A stretch of DNA of 51,430 bases, taken from positions 1-51,430 of IMG/VR virus record IMGVR_UViG_3300030333_002795; one strand, 5' to 3'. The DNA comes from a virus. This document shows, one piece after another, positions 43,201-48,247 of this stretch. The notes beneath the pieces are model-generated. The model saw only the letters and a list, made by a program, of their open reading frames with translations. It ran no database searches and was not told the origin of the DNA. The translations under genes were made by a program, and so were the position numbers. Every line of letters begins with the position of its first letter. Positions within the stretch are counted from its first letter, which is position 1.

Positions 43201-44676
43201 TGCACCAACAGCAAGAGGTATTCTCTTTGCTGCTAGTTTAAACTTTTGCGTTAATGCTGCTTTAGTAGCACTTTTAAGGGGCTCTTTAACACCTGTCTTA
43301 AACAGAGGCGCAGCAACCCACTTACCAAGTCCAAACGAGAAAACGTTTCCTACACCTTCCGATATTGACTCTGCAACACCGTACTGTCTAGATATTCTGT
43401 TTCGCACTTCGTCAGATATTTTGTAAGGCATGAAATTGCCTTCTGATTGAAGTAGAAGATTTTGCTCTAATTCAATTAGGTCTATTTCAGCGTCACCACT
43501 AGCAGCACCGTATAAAAAACCACCGCCTAAACCGCCAGCAACAAAAGCAGTTAAGGGCATGCCTGGTAAAGCAACGGCAGAGCCAATGCCTACGAGGGTA
43601 GCAGGAAGAGAGCCTCCTACCATTAGACCTGTTTCTTCCCACCATCCCTCTGGCTTCTGCTCTGAGAGAATGCCTGATACATAGCCACTAGTCTCAGCAG
43701 CAAGAAGGTCTAGTTTTTCTAAAGCCTCTTTGTCTGAATCGCTACCAAAGGCATCGTTAAAATACAAATACAAACCTCTAAACTTATCGTCTTTAACTAC
43801 ATCACTTGCCACAGACATTTGGGCAGATTTAAACCCCTGACCTAAACGATTCCAAAAGCCTGTTTTTTCTGCGAACTCTTTAGCAGTAGTGGCTCTTGCG
43901 TCTTCATAAGCCCTCATTCGCTCTTCAAACGTCTCGTCATTTGGGAAATACCAATCTGATGAAAAATCAGCAGGAGTCACATCAGGGTCAAATGGGTCTA
44001 AGTTACGGTCTTCTCTTGGTATGTTTCTGCGTCTCTGTGAGTCACGGTCGTGCTCCCAACTCTTAAATGGCTGATCCCATTCTTCTTTGGTCAAACCAGT
44101 TACAGAGCCTGTTTCAGGATTAATCTCCTGTGGTTCAATTGCCTCGTCTGAGACCTTTACTGAAAACTCCCTGTTACCTTTTCTGACTATCTGATATCCA
44201 GCCTCATTCTCACCTCGAACCATTTCCTCGTAAGTTTCGTGCCCAGGTGCTTTAAGCAGCATGCCTTCGTTTTGCCCTCGTGGAACTCTAGACGAAAAAT
44301 GCTTTGATTCTTTGTCATACAGCAACGCCCCAGTTTCTTCCATTGCATCTGCTGCGGATTCATAATCATAATCTGGTTTTGCTTTTGGAGCAGGTCGTCC
44401 TCCGAGCCGAGTCAAATCTTCAACTGTAGACAGAGGTGTTGGAGTTAGACCGCTAACAATGTCCGAAGACTTATATGCTTCGGCTTCTTGACGTGCTATA
44501 CCTATAGCATCTACCAAGTTAGCCCGATATTCTTCTATTTGCTTTGCTAACTCTTCCTCTTTAGCATTAGCAGCAGCCTCTTGCTCTTGGGCAAGTTTCT
44601 CGTATTTAGCCTTAAGTGCCTCTATTCGTTCGTCTATAGAGCCAGAAGTTAAATCAATGTCGGTAGGTGAAGCCAT
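28288..44676 (-). CDS. Giant polyvalent-type protein, copy B (5462 aa)
   Basis: An uninterrupted 5462-codon frame. From the N-terminus it has a coiled coil (12-55); the GALLYD...IVRKGNREF block shared with copy A (110-165); a Gly/Ala hydrophobic segment (355-392); a zincin-type metallopeptidase with HEATH (HExxH, about 757-761) after a GFYDPxTPGIIYL strand; an LISATSPRT block (about 1229); an EEVFWSGLQEFL phrase followed by a YAIWEWQSDWAKIIGREG block (about 2025); and an MPSISVFD...FGDIALVWDP block (about 4130). A basic coiled coil (4490-4530) and a hydrophobic segment near 5270 follow. These blocks recur in phage 'polyvalent' giant proteins that are delivered with the DNA. No RNA polymerase motif is visible. 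Seven L/F-(D/E/-)-SR-(K/R) sites lie between domains. It is last in cassette B, followed by a metallophosphoesterase gene. Confidence 0.85.
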   Translation of the reverse strand: MASPTDIDLTSGSIDERIEALKAKYEKLAQEQEAAANAKEEELAKQIEEYRANLVDAIGIARQEAEAYKSSDIVSGLTPTPLSTVEDLTRLGGRPAPKAKPDYDYESAADAMEETGALLYDKESKHFSSRVPRGQNEGMLLKAPGHETYEEMVRGENEAGYQIVRKGNREFSVKVSDEAIEPQEINPETGSVTGLTKEEWDQPFKSWEHDRDSQRRRNIPREDRNLDPFDPDVTPADFSSDWYFPNDETFEERMRAYEDARATTAKEFAEKTGFWNRLGQGFKSAQMSVASDVVKDDKFRGLYLYFNDAFGSDSDKEALEKLDLLAAETSGYVSGILSEQKPEGWWEETGLMVGGSLPATLVGIGSAVALPGMPLTAFVAGGLGGGFLYGAASGDAEIDLIELEQNLLLQSEGNFMPYKISDEVRNRISRQYGVAESISEGVGNVFSFGLGKWVAAPLFKTGVKEPLKSATKAALTQKFKLAAKRIPLAVGADLSGEAVSEIGAEYFQTAAIKELDPEREADLIDAGIKGATLGIFLGGPGMAVGAASSKLSQVDFERAIRGKGIWKEATYDPIKALKEHAPELAASIEKMSDVERQEAIAKWQSEYAATQYKYHSLIVDARTAKSNGDDKGADILTAKAAEVKLQLNNLEIQLSLASDMAVEIRSETEGGVEIEQKSYTYDVALKNKGVDEDLTPAGNRNEAQSSAEKALNALGLQVVWYESSENNPDGFYDPLTPGIIYLEADGDASSTYLVATGMHEATHFIQFTNPDVYAELKDIVGDAEILFSAAEYALRGAKDGTLTGKDAILVQFAQHIQQGGTTENFVFTDAAGKEVELTNEQKKDVLIWAELEGMAVAVEKGVAMTQSSFMRTVSRLGLGGRNARAAVALYDALVKSKADTASLAMSSTFVKGKTVKVKKGTPAYERVKRQRIEGVKKGKSLDSRREQLGLPDSRPEFDEQLAKDYFELTDYAQDQEDLDVLVNDARTYVLENEFTTKEALATVTYYQEIDEHGPSIFMPYAEGPEDFSSMLERLEGINPTEFFDVVEELFADRGFSLGDEITQAMRSRLDALDSRKDTGERGKKDSRYKKVLSNVDTEDIRSQFTQEELSGGVELPYKPGKIAKSTKGRSYNKLSDEAPSTVAYPEFTQADIDLAVKNTQKAMGDSRFNRALDLSNADSLNLNASFLNDSLNMPSSVRFWYETLGNDFRNRFRGATEEDAVLFANLISATSPRTKVPDNLRQAVSVFIDYKLGVPSAVAIGQSKMVGIQKAFEGKVDEGSRFKTGSFADTFLLTMGLESKVPMSTNDVIMAGIYGMKAESYSNPLVYEMVSRFHVELASMVNKSMSNVDKRGMSDSEKDLVTTPWTPWQLQAVLWSNRQDNTGTFSDELELVFEEWKDAGLPVKESSDGTLYVNIKDLTAEMDVSGVTQIASKMRRTPRFAPTVPLLNKQVVKLSSPMALALSRDIPLATRRQVLKVVDTLRSAQQSYLQTIMSKQTYPTNKNILRELFGLEMVETGPKRNTTQSHYVFDKSLAIIANKTFNATASVKEILAGDVMGISRYGKSAKREDAIHGMFSTNGGIIQPTTTMFLGNLSKEEQNDVLVYAASMIGLDNAQLVHEVPVGQGTASIELFFPTQELRLSDISVIAEEAGKHNLNIQSKPLATGTSITIIPTSSDGITDSAITTIHRALGELKLKPLIKDQDLQITNVSNANEKAKSLRNKKVKEDAKKSSKWYAQDLTQKGRDVVDKIAPTKPKREQLLRTPSKFVSEIRKLSEAEQGRLALSLAKSTGWQLYNYAQINEDNKATAAAVMSNRLSKVEDMKIEGMPSSKWAQTNVLESRKLNRDEYKVRDVDLVLDGNLFSKIVPVLKEATQKKMTAKELLKYLEKNAVSKEEVFWSGLQEFLNNQGDGAFEVDLAINAVQNVRVAERNIPPSEHEYMNPRTGAASVSPKYLNYPAKPTSDIGHLQWVMQWVKEGAYNPQTGAGHFERSHFRSQGANQLAHGRDFVIPHPLNPQETAYAIWEWQSDWAKIIGREGPVKFSETQSYEDAFREYAEHVSDYNNWLKDLSDTELKEIVDFGLASKTLGGSLDFINYNTILLEKVSFLPGLPNIGPITLGQSVQPLNSVTPAGWVEPWKHKSPAWSDYLLVEQTLHHILSNLNYRPDDLMSQSHINYFDAIKEYYNHAIKPENIDKVVDAIEASAFEHMALYGTWNDLPILNAFSQEHRVNVVPGKAFSTEVRDALKSFLQNPNLIPRTPYIKRQEEMSFDTLMNRIQTKPRAETTSLRKKFVHDRGRNNWELLTINQGEIENGMRYMTAFGPLTEDASNLKLISSLTDSEVQEDNYVNVGTGVLSILAGFKSRISNTKTDPNRLAWVFYRTLIEAKDADADYESVTLEQLAESQTRSRQGEAYESLLARLQTEPQFYQERIDSVLAELQNQIDEHPQLDEAIANGEVTAVTPNYESLANDLRLHFENLDPSMWRSISPTDEELLEFANILFNWETYYFNELLDPVYTPTGHTTDVPYAAAEFFNATFDNQGDAELYKKLVGIQEELASYYPVASTNYTINLGEARNNTTENVEMTSVYDPETQLYVTPIGEFVQIPTEEEVQQWYDTTEYELRQSQDITDILSVSDLLFSAEGAPPLTLQDLLSFKGLEISLGGGNLLLTDGKGRVSADKNDTSNLIVQSFPSELPSNIYVIKPFNAPFTKNPYALFSSAHDMMMARLDDADRARLVYGAKPDVADFSNVDSEESDIAEKETGLTLAEKLLVAQIGLAHATDKSSTLYKDYKAAQEQPLDYLAALIKETVNMVDDEASSSVNAYDPDDYDAPLTVWEEVQEGLHPNMELDNFNVTNERGMNLDANVTYQILPIIEEMVNTAAGWQTNVAVYEPRREHFSTQGLVGGPFVTKPTGKQSDEWIGLVAKQRLIHAINNDQTMLLFPDTELMNQYQNIGNSSVYKTIEKVYTNIAKKLDPSVLVDGKIPKIRMDSPSLTLEVVDVSDSMTEMTLSDVLEKSVLSVLMLTDAFELRDTVNKLLKEGKALSSLTLPRDDVNVFRNTLKSLQLENYSQEEMLQAWWTMFDNAADVVDTSYEDADMVSKEGLREVRKAIKKLLKKQGNRDVLDDSVISFFGDAWRNPAQQQWLSNADPSQYELEEGDRDNLNITSAILDKALRRHNWSDFVKQEIMNTWSLRKLSYQWGELNLAEHGDDPFSFDDVQRYLRDVAEAMADLMHPLDKLDYVLKSNLNELYLTNNVLQYISALAPNPSDLQNTKVSVSSLVDYNYTDEGITRSGMLLQQSGYNIFKTLSKNKPEGLHALIVNPRPHIDINDGMAVEHWNEEIFGQFERDVTDTHRVGVNEMNRHFRILREAFGDFETHSLGDINSIAAKAEAANESLHSSENKQFMLGLTITQKMIDGMTKGVPLWNKNALESRKSVVQDMQELQVKLMIVGDTAYEQEKEEGGTPGYAQAAQAVRVITGILENFPHDDFLLNNSVGAYRAYFEEVLIPHFKDVVMAYGDLAFELEQTKRELGGTKIQGPTGEQTVIPDQPTDDIKPTNYDLVTDLLDELLPGGNKMTVSESLLRLAKAVHQLGENLYLQDFTRAEGIFDALTDSWNESYLFSGVDTNLPDTKAVFEKLLDSIINEPIEAEVLLEDISTALILSADHGLENIENIKIVVERPDGRLNNWWVDVYNADYVEGEPVASYGPYDNEMMATRARQKLVLHKATNSLRNSIKKNETNNKVWSGYGLLTAFVESEHTMHGMLRGEGLSFHKGFKDVNRKVWGALQSYADTPINDVMKRSSSAEWLTSQMINPIMAAWGSPFTPEAFKDTSYAEVSEADADYYFSVQDRSEGQDALYGGAFSNMPGPNYASKHNPRVYVDDLSHPQKIAMLRWGGFPLKGTGAKPESEVMPSIEEAQTPVVTKRAFTNTVRKKKGWGTRGKVPLAAIQEAVGNRSDEGLQESISKLIHKTVVGNGDRYDLTKGNKCLYILKYKDPLKGMHKDEIIGFAVRQRPNNTKSNAKIYFTSPTGNKVVKTLEGLDLNNPGSKNGVDAWIANETKSFMFPLIREAAKKRTLAEIFEEDMNTLESRKRTDGSKRKIAVTKTQEYLLELLVESDAYVMPSISVFDKQEFAIRESYDYFGDIALVWDPQVVKDELGNNFYDRDMFSPRIPDDWHSRHWTESANSEALLKEMIRQADVDAEGRPLLRGAEAPYNYPMASADFYALTSVFSNRIYDMQQLEDVVAKQTEPDSMGLPRDWSRHEPIQRVNGLIGLYLENDPMQKDRWVNTERADIYRLLDERNLREKHAEGILDSIVKWGLSNEPPRGVSVFDHLNTPSVRESFVETVGEEGFDTAPLYEILDVLAKESARPQPYTEAKPIKAFPFGEGGLMAAVVPYETSPDLIKKLESKGVLVRQYQKGDDISLRFALDELEDSVLFSRKELPANQSVIENSKLVSYFGVSDQEGLVRFPTDRPYTRMLGVLDSRKPSNRELQEAKREARELEKARGRERLAKLREQLENRIERLKLAAANREEVREQAIKLVNALPQRLRGRLATRLARAKTLHRLQEIAELVVRIASENEYRESVRAMRKQAKRLRKMKMSHDTRTKELEPLLNVAETTAYQPGTKRMFKQNVLSVTDLVTKARVIAEAMNEAKSLVKLAKEDWRTARGERAERLASTSSKIILALSKMKPRPGDEFKDRPSRIGSTWFGSKQTLTLISDLMSKAESPDDVNEVAEVLHHALCDAESAAMLGLKETFTLLENLAKDAGYKDLDNLVDATGISGISVSTEVFNVVLGGSEIEITLDQLMKLYAFDQETIDRVVDEVNSMGEVVREGVGLKLHDGRMAESIKGVTREEVSRALSKLPASLRNFIDSAKEYRETVLRPQAFASFYYIHGYEPKFVEGYEPRSRQVSVQTKEMNLELSAMTKNFLDMAGFTKERTEGGGEVILGGFVEDFINNADASLKLTHMAIPVRDAVAIIEHPDVREAINKHLGAEFQKALSNRIMHGSGMTRRITKGGLGETVSGSLGSAYLTLNPGTYGRVLFGGLANLTIELPISQVLIGMLSLQDMQTIIEEAHQNGYLWARANSGAMRRQLQSEEQRGTKIADKDKFVKSMEQMLKTLALISKATSEGNMAETMRLGKEAWRILQSAPDNVHALQYFDNIVATVAYVACKSKLERMGVSGRKLIEMAGKETERVIRTTQNTSSALDATVTDANDASTGTRTRLWFPFSSDPATTGNTIWRAIRYGNAKQKARKLSGAINSVVIGGAGWSLGWGTMMSLVARMFADDEPDVEGSIEEQMQYFVEEAQKISTEEAAKWKLLEESLSKLGYPGIAISWLLSIGRGYEVGLPQLWADPTEDSFRQIARLYSETEKEEVDPDVIFDALQRLTETGRQVVGDPTVAPQRLGRKISGLANPQLEETEKAVRKIRRLRELTEEETWAWETIRDYYKSIEED

Positions 44677-46217
44677 TATTTATCCAATTCCCTTAAGTGT
44701 TTGTCAAGAATTTCCATAATAGAAATTTTAAGTTCCTCAAGTTTTGTTGCGTCACCGCCTCTTAACTCTTCTAGTCCATCTAATATAGTTTTAATGTCTT
44801 CTAGTGGATTTTTAGACTTTTCTAACATCTGTTGAATTTCTAAAACTTTTTGTTCATTAGATAGAGTAGTGCTTTGAAGATCTGCCCTAACGGTGTCCAT
44901 ATTCAAAGCTCTTTCCTCAGCAGCTGTTCTCGCTATTGCTTCACCTGCTGTTTTTCTTTCGACATCAACAGCAGTGTCAGGCGTAATACCGCCTTGGTCT
45001 GCATATGGTGCTACACTCAATATGTGCTTGCCATCTGGGCTAGTAGACATAGTTACCTTTTGAGTTTCGTCTTCTTGTGTAGTAGGGTCATCTTCAACTA
45101 CAGTATGTTCTTGACCTTCAGTTGCAACTTGTAAATTCTTGTTGCCAACATGCTCTTTAAACGCCTGTTGAATTGCCACCATGTCTAACTCAATAGGTGC
45201 TTGCCATCCAAACTGAGAAGAAAGCCACTGTAAGTGTTGCATTACATTTGCTGCGTTTGCCTCCCATGAGTTGTCTGAATCTCTGTCTGTAATAGACATT
45301 TGAACAGGAGATTGGCCAACTTGCGGAACACCTAACTCTAGTAATTGAAGCCAGGTTTTGTAACACTCTTTAGCCATGTAGGGGTTGCCTAGAGCCACTC
45401 CTGGAGACAAACTCATGTCCATGCCCTGATGTGGTTTAAACGATGCTGCTCTTGATGCCAAGTCAGCATGAGCCATCAAATGTCTTTTTGCGTTTGAATG
45501 AACTCTGTTATCAGCGTTAGGGTCTGTGCTTAACTGACTTTCATAAAACTCTAGTTGCTTTTTGTAATGCGTTGACCATGAGTCTATTGTTTGCTGTGCA
45601 ACTTGGGCAGAACGTTGGTAGGCGTTGTCATTTCCAATTTTCCATTTAATTTGGGCAGCACGTTCTGAATCTCTGTCTTCGAGTCTCTGCAAGTCATACA
45701 TCATTTTTAATGTATTAATAGGGTCTTTCTGATAAGCGTCTTTTAATGCCGCTGAAAACATTGGGTTTGAACCATCATCTAGATTTTGCAAGCCATATTC
45801 AAACGCACCTTGGTTTTCGGTAATAGCATCAGTAAGTTCTTGTTGTTCTTTTTCATACTGCCTTACCTTGGCATTGTTTTCTTCTTGTGCCTGCTTAATA
45901 GCCATCCACTTTTCATCTGTAACAGTAAGAAACTGCATACGACCTTGGTCGTCTTCAGTCATAATTACAGGCTCATTGTGCCTACCTGTGCCAAGTCTCC
46001 ACTGACCAATACCTGCTGGGTCGCCAGTATTTAAAGACTCTACCTTTTCAGCCATAGTCCTAGGATATCTACCCCAATCAATAGCCACCTCACTTTTTGT
46101 TGTTGGTGGGTCTGTTGTTGGTAGGGCAGCATCCTGATTAAGATTTTCAGTTTGATCTACGACTTCTGTTTCAGAGCCAGAACTTAAACCATTTTGTATA
46201 TCGTTTGCTAATGTCAT
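44676..46217 (-). CDS. Coiled-coil structural/internal virion protein, copy B
   Basis: 513 residues, Gln-, Asp- and Ala-rich, with several coiled-coil segments (about 95-230 and 390-510). It pairs with the 589-residue protein at 1960-3729: the GTGRHNEPVIMTEDDQG block matches GEPIVIYLDDFGQ, the W-M box (EKWMAIKQAQ) matches TAQWMGMKEA, and the ALGNPYMAKECYKTWLQLLELG helix matches MKMEAYKAWIKYLSMGG. I can name no domain. Its stop overlaps the giant protein's start by one base (TAATG), so it is probably made in a fixed ratio to it. The likely role is an internal virion partner of the giant protein. Confidence 0.8.
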   Translation of the reverse strand: MTLANDIQNGLSSGSETEVVDQTENLNQDAALPTTDPPTTKSEVAIDWGRYPRTMAEKVESLNTGDPAGIGQWRLGTGRHNEPVIMTEDDQGRMQFLTVTDEKWMAIKQAQEENNAKVRQYEKEQQELTDAITENQGAFEYGLQNLDDGSNPMFSAALKDAYQKDPINTLKMMYDLQRLEDRDSERAAQIKWKIGNDNAYQRSAQVAQQTIDSWSTHYKKQLEFYESQLSTDPNADNRVHSNAKRHLMAHADLASRAASFKPHQGMDMSLSPGVALGNPYMAKECYKTWLQLLELGVPQVGQSPVQMSITDRDSDNSWEANAANVMQHLQWLSSQFGWQAPIELDMVAIQQAFKEHVGNKNLQVATEGQEHTVVEDDPTTQEDETQKVTMSTSPDGKHILSVAPYADQGGITPDTAVDVERKTAGEAIARTAAEERALNMDTVRADLQSTTLSNEQKVLEIQQMLEKSKNPLEDIKTILDGLEELRGGDATKLEELKISIMEILDKHLRELDK

Positions 46218-46558
46218 CCTTGCCGCCTTGTTGGGTTGTTGAAGCCAAAGAACGAACTAATTATGTGTTTCACTGTGCCTGGAACGTCTTCTTTAATGTC
46301 GTAGTTCTTCATAAACTCTTGATCACGAATCGCTTCCATAGTTTTAATATCGTCTTTTCTCATAGCTTCTTGCATCTTACGGTCGTGAAGTGCGTCTAGG
46401 CCACCAGAAAAAGTGTTCCCTGTAATGCCCTCAAGCCCACTTTTAATACCAGACAAAATGCCAGACATCATCTGACTACTACCACCTTTTGCTGACATCC
46501 TGCCTGCAAATGTTTTAGGTTGCTCTATGTTTGCTAATTCTTCGCTTCTATCAATCAT
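46214..46558 (-). CDS. Small protein of cassette B, unknown function
   Basis: 114 residues. The frame could begin eight codons earlier, but the ATG at 46558 has AGAGG upstream and lies one base after the mini membrane protein's stop, so I prefer it. It starts MIDRSEELANIEQPKTFAGRMSAKGG and has a Gly/Ser-rich middle (SGILSGIKSGLEGITG) and a charged helix with DRKMQEAMRKDDIKTMEAIRD. It has no recognised domain. It stands where cassette A has the 139-residue helical protein but shows no clear similarity. Possible small internal protein or chaperone. Confidence 0.6.
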   Translation of the reverse strand: MIDRSEELANIEQPKTFAGRMSAKGGSSQMMSGILSGIKSGLEGITGNTFSGGLDALHDRKMQEAMRKDDIKTMEAIRDQEFMKNYDIKEDVPGTVKHIISSFFGFNNPTRRQG

Positions 46559-46559
46559 T

Positions 46560-46706
46560 TTAACCTCTGTCGCAGTCCCCACATCTGAGGAAAGACTTTA
46601 CTCGTGAACTCATTGCAATGCCTGCACAGAATGACACTGATGCAATAAGTGCTGTCCACCAAATTGTTCCAAAAAATCCACTAACTGATGCTAATAAGTA
46701 ACCCAT
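46560..46706 (-). CDS. Mini membrane protein, copy B (48 aa)
   Basis: A short frame from ATG at 46706 to TAA at 46560-46562. It has one hydrophobic segment (residues 3-30) identical in the core SVSGFFGTIWWTALIA to copy A, then a short basic and Cys-containing tail (RCGDCDRG, with two cysteines that copy A lacks). Conservation across two diverged cassettes supports the gene. It starts two bases from the lipoprotein stop. Probable single-pass membrane protein; the Cys pair may form a disulfide or metal site unique to this copy. Confidence 0.7.
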   Translation of the reverse strand: MGYLLASVSGFFGTIWWTALIASVSFCAGIAMSSRVKSFLRCGDCDRG

Positions 46707-46707
46707 A

Positions 46708-47232
46708 TCAATAACCTCGTTTCCTTAGTTTTTTTCTTGCTGCTTCATATGCATGATCACCACCCCTGCGAGCAGCAACTGCTTCGGATGGTGTTACTTT
46801 ATTTGTGTTTACCTTAAAGTCTAACTCTGCTGAACGCATAGCACTCTTTGGTATAAACAATCCCATAGCCCAGAAAATACGCTTAATTAAATGCCCCACA
46901 CCTAGATGCCACACTAAAAATGTAACACCTAATATTGACGCAGCAATAAATGCCCTGTCAATTAAATTTGCCCACCAAGGAGTAGCATCCCTAACTTTGG
47001 GCAAAGTCATTTGAATATCAGATGCAAGTTCTACAATCTCTTCTTGCTTGTCCATAGCAGACAAAGCCTCACCTTCAATCACCGAGAAGTCATTCGCTTC
47101 CAAAATGACCTCAAGGTGACCAATGGTGTCCGATGCGTTACTGCGAATCACTTCGCTGTTAGCACCTATTCTTTCCACTTGTGAGCATCCACCCACTAAG
47201 AGGAATAAAGAAAAGAAAAGAGACCTATTCAC
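46708..47232 (-). CDS. Predicted lipoprotein with membrane segment, copy B
   Basis: 174 residues: signal peptide, lipobox VGGC (cleavage before Cys16), mature domain, hydrophobic segment (about 95-125) and basic C-terminus, as in copy A (4281-4805). Only seven of the 160 residues after the signal differ between the copies, all conservative. By contrast the signal peptides differ in nearly half of their positions and the neighbours are strongly diverged. Some stretches are identical even at silent sites (66 bases at 47104-47169 match 4677-4742). So part of the gene has either been homogenised by recombination or is under unusual DNA-level constraint. Overlaps the XhlA-like gene by four bases. 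Confidence 0.85.
   Translation of the reverse strand: MNRSLFFSLFLLVGGCSQVERIGANSEVIRSNASDTIGHLEVILEANDFSVIEGEALSAMDKQEEIVELASDIQMTLPKVRDATPWWANLIDRAFIAASILGVTFLVWHLGVGHLIKRIFWAMGLFIPKSAMRSAELDFKVNTNKVTPSEAVAARRGGDHAYEAARKKLRKRGY
47104..47169 (-). repeat. 66-base tract identical to 4677-4742 (cassette B copy)
   Basis: The partner of the identical tract in cassette A, about 42.4 kb away in direct orientation. A recombination between the two would delete or duplicate the whole segment between them, including terminase, capsid and early genes, so the tract is a potential deletion hot spot for the genome. Confidence 0.85.
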
Positions 47233-47447
47233 ATTCCCCCCTTTATAAATAAACTTACCAGTGCAGAAGCCATTCCTGCTATTGCACCAATAACTGCTGA
47301 TTTAGCCTGTAGTACCCATACACTTTTCTCAATGTGCCTTAACCTAGAGTCTATATTTTTAAGTTCACTGTCAATGGTGTCAAGGCGATGCAACACTAAG
47401 TTTGCATCTTTTTCCCAAGATTCGCTTTGATTCCTATTATTAGCCAT
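47229..47447 (-). CDS. XhlA/holin-like small membrane protein, copy B
   Basis: 72 residues. Coiled coil (HRLDTIDSELKNIDSRLRHIEKSVW) followed by one hydrophobic segment (GAIAGMASALVSLFIKG). It is a paralogue of 4802-5011. The N-terminus here (MANNRNQSESWEKD) differs from copy A's, while the coil and membrane parts align without gaps. The start is directly adjacent to the previous stop (47448). The XhlA-like layout suggests a membrane-disrupting partner for lysis or DNA delivery. Confidence 0.65.
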   Translation of the reverse strand: MANNRNQSESWEKDANLVLHRLDTIDSELKNIDSRLRHIEKSVWVLQAKSAVIGAIAGMASALVSLFIKGGM

Positions 47448-48245
47448 TTAGAACCCCAATCCGCCTAGGATTCCACCTACAATATTTTGGCCCATTGACA
47501 TATTGTTTTGCTCGTTACCAATAATTTGATTACCAAAATTCTGCCTGTAACCTGCCAAAGTTCCCTCAGCACCCATTATTTGACCCATCCAACTTTGTGA
47601 AAGTGCAGATTGACCAGCAATATTCATTCTTCCAAGTTCTGTCAGACCTGTCGCACTCCACTGATCAAAACCAGACAACTCAGCCCCTTGTCTTGCTGTA
47701 GTTTGAGCCAATCGCTCATTGTATGCTGCCTCTAGTTGTGCAGATGACTCGCCTACCTGGGTGTCTATTGCACCTAACATTCCCTGCCCAAATGTAGTGT
47801 GTGCTAACCCTGATTGAATGTTACGACCTAATGTTTGACCTTTCCGCCTTTCTCCAGCTTGACGAAGTTGTTGTAATGCGTCTTCTCTACCAGTTTGTAA
47901 ATAGCCTAATTCTGCCGCATGCGACTCTGTTAAAGATGCCCTAGCAGACGCTGAGAGGTCTCTGAATTGGCTCTCAAGGTTTGCAAACCCCGAAGACCAT
48001 CTTTCCCTGTCTCTGTCATACTCGTTCCACAGGCGGTCTAGGGCATTCTGATAAGGTCCAGTTACTGCACTTGACTGTCCATGTATTGCGTCCTCAATTG
48101 AGCCGCCTCCCAAAAGGTCGCCAATCGCACCAAATATAGCGTAATTCATTAAATCGTCTCCAGAACCATACAACATGTTGTATATCGCTAGAGATGCGAG
48201 TGCTACGATTGGGACTAACTTTCTTAATAAACTACGTGTTTTCAT
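47448..48245 (-). CDS. Internal virion / DNA-transfer-like protein, copy B
   Basis: 265 residues: hydrophobic N-terminal segment (LVPIVALASLAIYNML), glycine-rich stretch (GAIGDLLGGGSIEDAI), long Arg/Gln/Ala-rich helices and a GGILGGLGF C-terminus. Pairs with 5013-5825 over the full length, but much less similar than the lipoprotein pair. It begins two bases after the nozzle gene's stop. The plan resembles T7 gp14-like ejection proteins, inferred from layout only. Confidence 0.7.
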   Translation of the reverse strand: MKTRSLLRKLVPIVALASLAIYNMLYGSGDDLMNYAIFGAIGDLLGGGSIEDAIHGQSSAVTGPYQNALDRLWNEYDRDRERWSSGFANLESQFRDLSASARASLTESHAAELGYLQTGREDALQQLRQAGERRKGQTLGRNIQSGLAHTTFGQGMLGAIDTQVGESSAQLEAAYNERLAQTTARQGAELSGFDQWSATGLTELGRMNIAGQSALSQSWMGQIMGAEGTLAGYRQNFGNQIIGNEQNNMSMGQNIVGGILGGLGF

Positions 48246-48247
48246 AT

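Noticed and set aside
42872-43426. A 184-residue plus-strand open frame within the giant gene, and similar long frames at 593-1084 and 39380-39808
   Set aside because: They lie wholly opposite a clearly coding minus-strand frame, have no ribosome-binding site and show the composition of antisense frames.
28288-44676. The giant protein as an N4-like virion RNA polymerase
   Set aside because: I find no T7-like polymerase motifs, while zincin and polyvalent-type blocks are present.
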